Shown: piece after piece, positions 3,963-6,072 of the stretch
Layout: each line of letters starts with the position of its first letter
How positions within the stretch are numbered: the first letter of the stretch is position 1
Assembly: GCA_028701645.1 (NCBI GenBank)
Contig: JAQVQI010000009.1
Location: 1-6,072 of the forward strand
From: Candidatus Shapirobacteria bacterium
GTDB taxonomy: Bacteria; Patescibacteriota; Microgenomatia; UBA12405
Length of the DNA: 6,072 nucleotides
Reading direction: 5' to 3'
Translations under genes and position numbers: made by a program
The notes under the pieces: generated by a model
What the model was told of the DNA's origin: nothing
Databases searched by the model: none
Seen by the model: the letters and a program-made list of their open reading frames with translations, nothing else

Positions 3963-4984
3963 AACTTTCCAAATAATTTAATCTCAAGCTCAAACTGAAA
4001 ATTATATTTGGTTTGCATTTGAGATTGGACTAGATTAATTAATTTTAGATAATCAGTGGCAGTTGAGTGACCGTTGTTGAGGATAAAATTAGCATGAAGA
4101 GGGCTAATTTGAGCGTCACCAATAGATGTACCTTTTAGATTTAACTCATTGTCAATGATCCAACCGGCTCCTTTTTTTTCTCCCCAGATAGGTAAACAGA
4201 CTGATTCGAGTGGATTTTTGAAGACGCAACCGAGAGATTTCATTGATTGGTTGGTAATTTTTTTTCCAATAATATCTTGATATTTTTGCTTAGCTGCTTT
4301 GGTATCTCCAGGGTGGAGATTTAGGGTGGCAGATACAACTATTAGATTTCGTTGACCCTGAAGGGAGGAGTAGTCATAAGACCACTTTAGCTTATTAGCA
4401 CGATAGCTCATTAGCTCGTTAGTAATTAGGTCAAAAATTTCGATAGAATCTAAAAATTGATTAAAATCGTGTTTATCAAATCCATGAATATTTCCAAAAA
4501 CTGCTCCACCGACACTGGAGGGAATATAGGCAAATTCTTCCAAACCGACCAATCCATGGTCAAGCGAAAAATTGATAAGCTGAGGAAGTTGGACCCCAGA
4601 ATCAACTTTTATTTGATTGTTGGGTAAAATCTCGATTTTGTTTGAACTGTTTTTAAAAACAATTCCGCGAATACCAGTATCAGAGATTAAAATATTGGAA
4701 CCGTTACCTAATATTATGATTGGAATCTCGCCTGGTAACGAATTTTTCGAGGTGCTCGCACCTTCGTAAAAAGGCTTCAGTGGCTTGCGCGCGGAAAAAA
4801 CATTATCTTTGCCATATAAATATTTTAAAATTTCGGTAAAGTCTTTAGAATTTTTAGTATAAATAAAAATGTCGGCAGGGCCGCCGATCTTGACGGTGGT
4901 GTAGGGGGCGAGAGGATGATTTTGGTAAATTTCAATGTCGGGAAACTGAGAAAGAAGTTGTGAATAGATTTTTTGGGTATCCAT
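3959..4984 (-). CDS. murB: UDP-N-acetylenolpyruvoylglucosamine reductase MurB
   Basis: MurB is a cytoplasmic FAD enzyme that reduces UDP-GlcNAc-enolpyruvate with NADPH to UDP-MurNAc, the second committed step of peptidoglycan synthesis. From ATG 4984 it is 341 aa. Visible are YTTVKIGGPAD (28-38), ILGNGSNILISD (91-102, FAD pyrophosphate site), IPSSVGGAVFGN (144-155), the FKNP region LGCVFKNP (241-248), AGWIIDNELNLKG (263-275), SPLHANFILNNG (284-295) and the C-terminal ELEIKL with Glu334 at the LExE position. Oddities: Cys243 stands where many MurBs have the catalytic Ser, Asp204 replaces the Arg of the YRxS motif, and about 24 residues (62-86) are inserted before the FAD loop. A longer frame to 5098 only translates the repeat patch upstream. 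The start is fixed by TGTTATAAT ending 6 nt before it. Confidence 0.95.
   Translation of the reverse strand: MDTQKIYSQLLSQFPDIEIYQNHPLAPYTTVKIGGPADIFIYTKNSKDFTEILKYLYGKDNVFSARKPLKPFYEGASTSKNSLPGEIPIIILGNGSNILISDTGIRGIVFKNSSNKIEILPNNQIKVDSGVQLPQLINFSLDHGLVGLEEFAYIPSSVGGAVFGNIHGFDKHDFNQFLDSIEIFDLITNELMSYRANKLKWSYDYSSLQGQRNLIVVSATLNLHPGDTKAAKQKYQDIIGKKITNQSMKSLGCVFKNPLESVCLPIWGEKKGAGWIIDNELNLKGTSIGDAQISPLHANFILNNGHSTATDYLKLINLVQSQMQTKYNFQFELEIKLFGKF
4748..4794 (-). repeat. GC-rich hairpin-bearing in-frame insert within murB
   Basis: 29 of 47 bases here are G or C (about 62%), against clearly AT-rich flanks. It contains an inverted repeat AGGTGC/GCACCT (4750-4763), a second CCTT/AAGG hairpin (4761-4774) and a short direct repeat. 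It encodes most of the MurB segment that ordinary family members lack. It resembles palindromic repeat elements that insert in coding frames, such as those known in Rickettsia, though no relation to those is shown. Confidence 0.5.
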
Positions 4985-4990
4985 AAGAGG

Positions 4991-4999
4991 ATTATAACA
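4991..4999 (-). promoter_or_regulatory. Extended -10 promoter of murB, probably leaderless
   Basis: On the minus strand, TGT followed by a perfect TATAAT ends exactly 6 nt (CCTCTT) before ATG 4984, so +1 should be the A of the start codon. No Shine-Dalgarno sequence is present. A partial -35 (TTGCGA, 15-bp spacing) lies in the repeat patch upstream. Confidence 0.65.
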
Positions 5000-5100
5000 A
5001 AACCCACCCCTTCGCAAGCTCAGGACCTCCCATAAAAAGGGAGGCTTAAATTTGCTTATAAAGTTGCCCTTTTTAAGGGAAGGGTACCGAAGGGACAAAG
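4998..5100. repeat. GC-rich multi-hairpin intergenic repeat patch upstream of murB
   Basis: The patch contains CCTCCC (5026-5031) / GGGAGG (5039-5044) around a 7-nt loop, CCCTT (5067-5071) / AAGGG (5075-5079), and the string CTTCGCAAGCTCAGGA (5010-5025). Its G-rich and C-rich blocks contrast with the AT-rich surroundings. It looks like REP-type debris; from memory similar strings recur between genes in environmental candidate-phylum genomes, which I cannot check here. Its translation explains the spurious 38-residue N-terminal extension of the murB frame. Confidence 0.55.
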
Positions 5101-5105
5101 GGTTT

Positions 5106-5128
5106 AAAAAATGGAAGGTTTTGAACCT
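5106..5128 (-). terminator. Candidate intrinsic terminator of the HAD-hydrolase gene
   Basis: On the minus strand AGGTT and AACCT (5124-5128 and 5116-5120 on the plus strand) form a 5-bp stem with a 3-nt loop, followed 4 nt later by six T residues (5111-5106). The stem is short. It lies about 90 bp past the HAD stop and before the murB promoter. Confidence 0.35.
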
Positions 5129-5220
5129 AAGTTTTATCTTATAAAATATTTACTTTGAGATAGTAAAAAGATATGGGATAGTGGTGTGGAAAAGTGGAGA
5201 AAGAGAGTTATATCCTATAA

Positions 5221-5994
5221 TTATTGACAACCAAATTGAATTATCTCAGAGATATTTTTAACGGATCTTACCGTTGGATTAACTGGTTGTTGGTGAACTA
5301 CCCAGACTGGTTGTTTCTCAACCAAAAAACAGTGCCTGACACCAATTTCGCAAGCTGGATTTATATCGGAACGTGGACTATCGCCAGCAACAAGACAATT
5401 TTGTGGTTGGCGACGAAAATATTTAATGGCCTCTGACCAAGATTTGCTGGTTTTGTGATTGTCTTGATCGACAACAAAAACATCTTCCCAGTTTAAGAAT
5501 CTTTGTAAATCTAACCATTGATATTTTTGATAAGTCCAGCGACGGTTACCATGAGTAACAATTCCAATGGGAATTTCTATTTTTTTTAAAAATTTTAGAG
5601 TATCTTCGGCTCCGTCTAAAAATGGGATTGGAGTTTGATAAATATCTTGAAAAATATCTTTGATGGTTTGTCTGGTTTCCTGGTTTAAATTATATTTGTC
5701 ACAAAGAGTGTCGGACATAAGATCAAACCGATTTGGGTTGACGGCGCTTGTTTCAAAAGAATCATTGTCGGCTTGGGTAAAATCAATTTCAAATTGTTTT
5801 GGATCGATAGATGGATAATTAGCTAGGACGTGATTTGAAACTTGATTTTTATGTTCACGAAAAATATTACCGGTGGCACAAATAGTGTCGTCAAAATCAA
5901 AAAGAATTTGGTCTATGTTATTTCTTTTAGTCCAAGAAGAGAATCTTAATTCGCGTTCGATTGGGCTTAAATATAATGATCTTTCCACCTGCAT
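5221..5994 (-). CDS. HAD-superfamily hydrolase (probable phosphatase)
   Basis: HAD hydrolases use an Asp nucleophile to cleave phosphate esters or related bonds in the cytoplasm. The 257-aa protein carries all the motifs: DFDDT (33-37) with nucleophile Asp33 and acid/base Asp35, VTHGN with Thr147 as motif II, a Lys in HKTSKSW (Lys171 or Lys174) as motif III, and GDSPRSD (204-210) with Asp205 and Asp210 as motif IV. The helical region between motifs I and II (about 45-130) is a C1-type cap, as in phosphoglycolate phosphatase-like or pyrimidine-nucleotidase-like enzymes; the substrate cannot be inferred. ATG 5994 is chosen because TGGTACAAT ends 7 nt upstream. The frame stays open to 6060, but those 22 codons are antisense to ruvC and its promoter. 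It is divergent from ruvC. Confidence 0.88.
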   Translation of the reverse strand: MQVERSLYLSPIERELRFSSWTKRNNIDQILFDFDDTICATGNIFREHKNQVSNHVLANYPSIDPKQFEIDFTQADNDSFETSAVNPNRFDLMSDTLCDKYNLNQETRQTIKDIFQDIYQTPIPFLDGAEDTLKFLKKIEIPIGIVTHGNRRWTYQKYQWLDLQRFLNWEDVFVVDQDNHKTSKSWSEAIKYFRRQPQNCLVAGDSPRSDINPACEIGVRHCFLVEKQPVWVVHQQPVNPTVRSVKNISEIIQFGCQ

Positions 5995-6001
5995 GAAGGC
6001 A

Positions 6002-6010
6002 ATTGTACCA
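6002..6010 (-). promoter_or_regulatory. Extended -10 promoter of the HAD-hydrolase gene, probably leaderless
   Basis: On the minus strand TGG plus TACAAT ends 7 nt (TGCCTTC) before ATG 5994. No -35 match occurs at the expected distance and there is no room for a Shine-Dalgarno site in the transcript. Confidence 0.55.
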
Positions 6011-6014
6011 TATT

Positions 6015-6023
6015 TGTTATTAT
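6015..6023 (+). promoter_or_regulatory. Extended -10 promoter of ruvC, probably leaderless
   Basis: TGT plus TATTAT ends 5 nt before ATG 6029. It lies 8 bp from the TACAAT-type element of the divergent HAD gene, within a 34-bp intergenic gap, so two polymerases could not bind together. Confidence 0.5.
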
Positions 6024-6028
6024 TGATT

Positions 6029-6072
6029 ATGATTTTAGGGATTGATCCAGGATTAGCCAATACGGGGTGGGC
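6029..6072 (+). CDS. ruvC: Crossover junction endodeoxyribonuclease RuvC, N-terminus (partial, runs off the right edge)
   Basis: RuvC is the dimeric, Mg2+-dependent nuclease that resolves Holliday junctions with RuvAB during homologous recombination. Fourteen codons are present, MILGIDPGLANTGW. They match the family's N-terminal signature (E. coli has GIDPGSRVTGYG), and Asp6 corresponds to the first catalytic Asp. The start at ATG 6029 fits both the usual distance to GIDPG and the extended -10 ending 5 nt upstream. It is divergent from the HAD gene with a 34-bp gap. The short length keeps confidence below certainty, but GIDPGxxxTG is distinctive. Confidence 0.85.
   Translation, partial: MILGIDPGLANTGW

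Noticed and set aside
4985..5098. MurB starting at 5098 (379 aa)
   Set aside because: The added 38 residues are a translation of a GC-rich repeat patch, and a perfect extended -10 sits 6 nt before the internal ATG 4984.
5995..6060. HAD protein starting at 6060 (279 aa)
   Set aside because: The extra 22 codons are antisense to the ruvC start and cover both promoters; ATG 5994 has its own extended -10.
1..6072. CRISPR array, tRNA, rRNA, insertion sequence or transposase
   Set aside because: No regularly spaced repeats, no cloverleaf-like segment with a T-arm, no rRNA-like stretch and no transposase motif were seen.

Overview
The window is AT-rich, compact bacterial DNA using the standard bacterial code: TGA closes mreB exactly where the family normally ends, which argues against UGA recoding. 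The mix of MreB, a WecG/TagA/CpsF glycosyltransferase, MurB, a HAD hydrolase and RuvC, together with very short intergenic regions, missing Shine-Dalgarno sequences on the housekeeping genes and repeat debris beside murB, suggests a Candidate Phyla Radiation (Patescibacteria) bacterium, possibly Microgenomates. That placement is an inference from style, not from a marker gene.

Layout. Positions 1-60 hold the first codons of a minus-strand gene with a hydrophobic N-terminus, divergent from mreB (151-1152, +). A 338-bp gene-free stretch (1153-1490) carries a heptamer tandem repeat and a near-consensus promoter with no obvious gene. Then come the WecG/TagA/CpsF-family gene (1491-2378, +) and, two bases later, a 127-aa unknown (2381-2764, +). 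A 162-bp gap holds a sigma70-like promoter and a 62-nt, 29-bp hairpin, leading into two genes of unknown function (2927-3442 and 3458-3838, +) with strong Shine-Dalgarno sites. A 120-bp convergent gap follows, then murB (3959-4984, -). Next is a GC-rich multi-hairpin repeat patch (about 4998-5100), a HAD-family hydrolase (5221-5994, -), and the first 14 codons of ruvC (6029 onward, +), cut by the window end.

How the genes fit together. mreB, murB and the glycosyltransferase point to cell shape, peptidoglycan precursor synthesis and a surface polymer. ruvC (Holliday junction resolution) begins at the right edge. The three hypothetical genes have no recognisable family.

The most notable signals are regulatory. 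Five genes (the left partial gene, the glycosyltransferase, murB, the HAD gene and ruvC) have an extended -10 element of form TGNTANNAT or TGNTATTAT ending only 5-7 nt before the ATG, so their mRNAs are probably leaderless. In contrast, the unknown pair has a promoter about 107 nt upstream, a leader with a long G.U-containing hairpin plus a competing hairpin, and strong ribosome binding sites. murB also carries a GC-rich, hairpin-bearing in-frame insertion that looks like a palindromic element lodged in a coding sequence.
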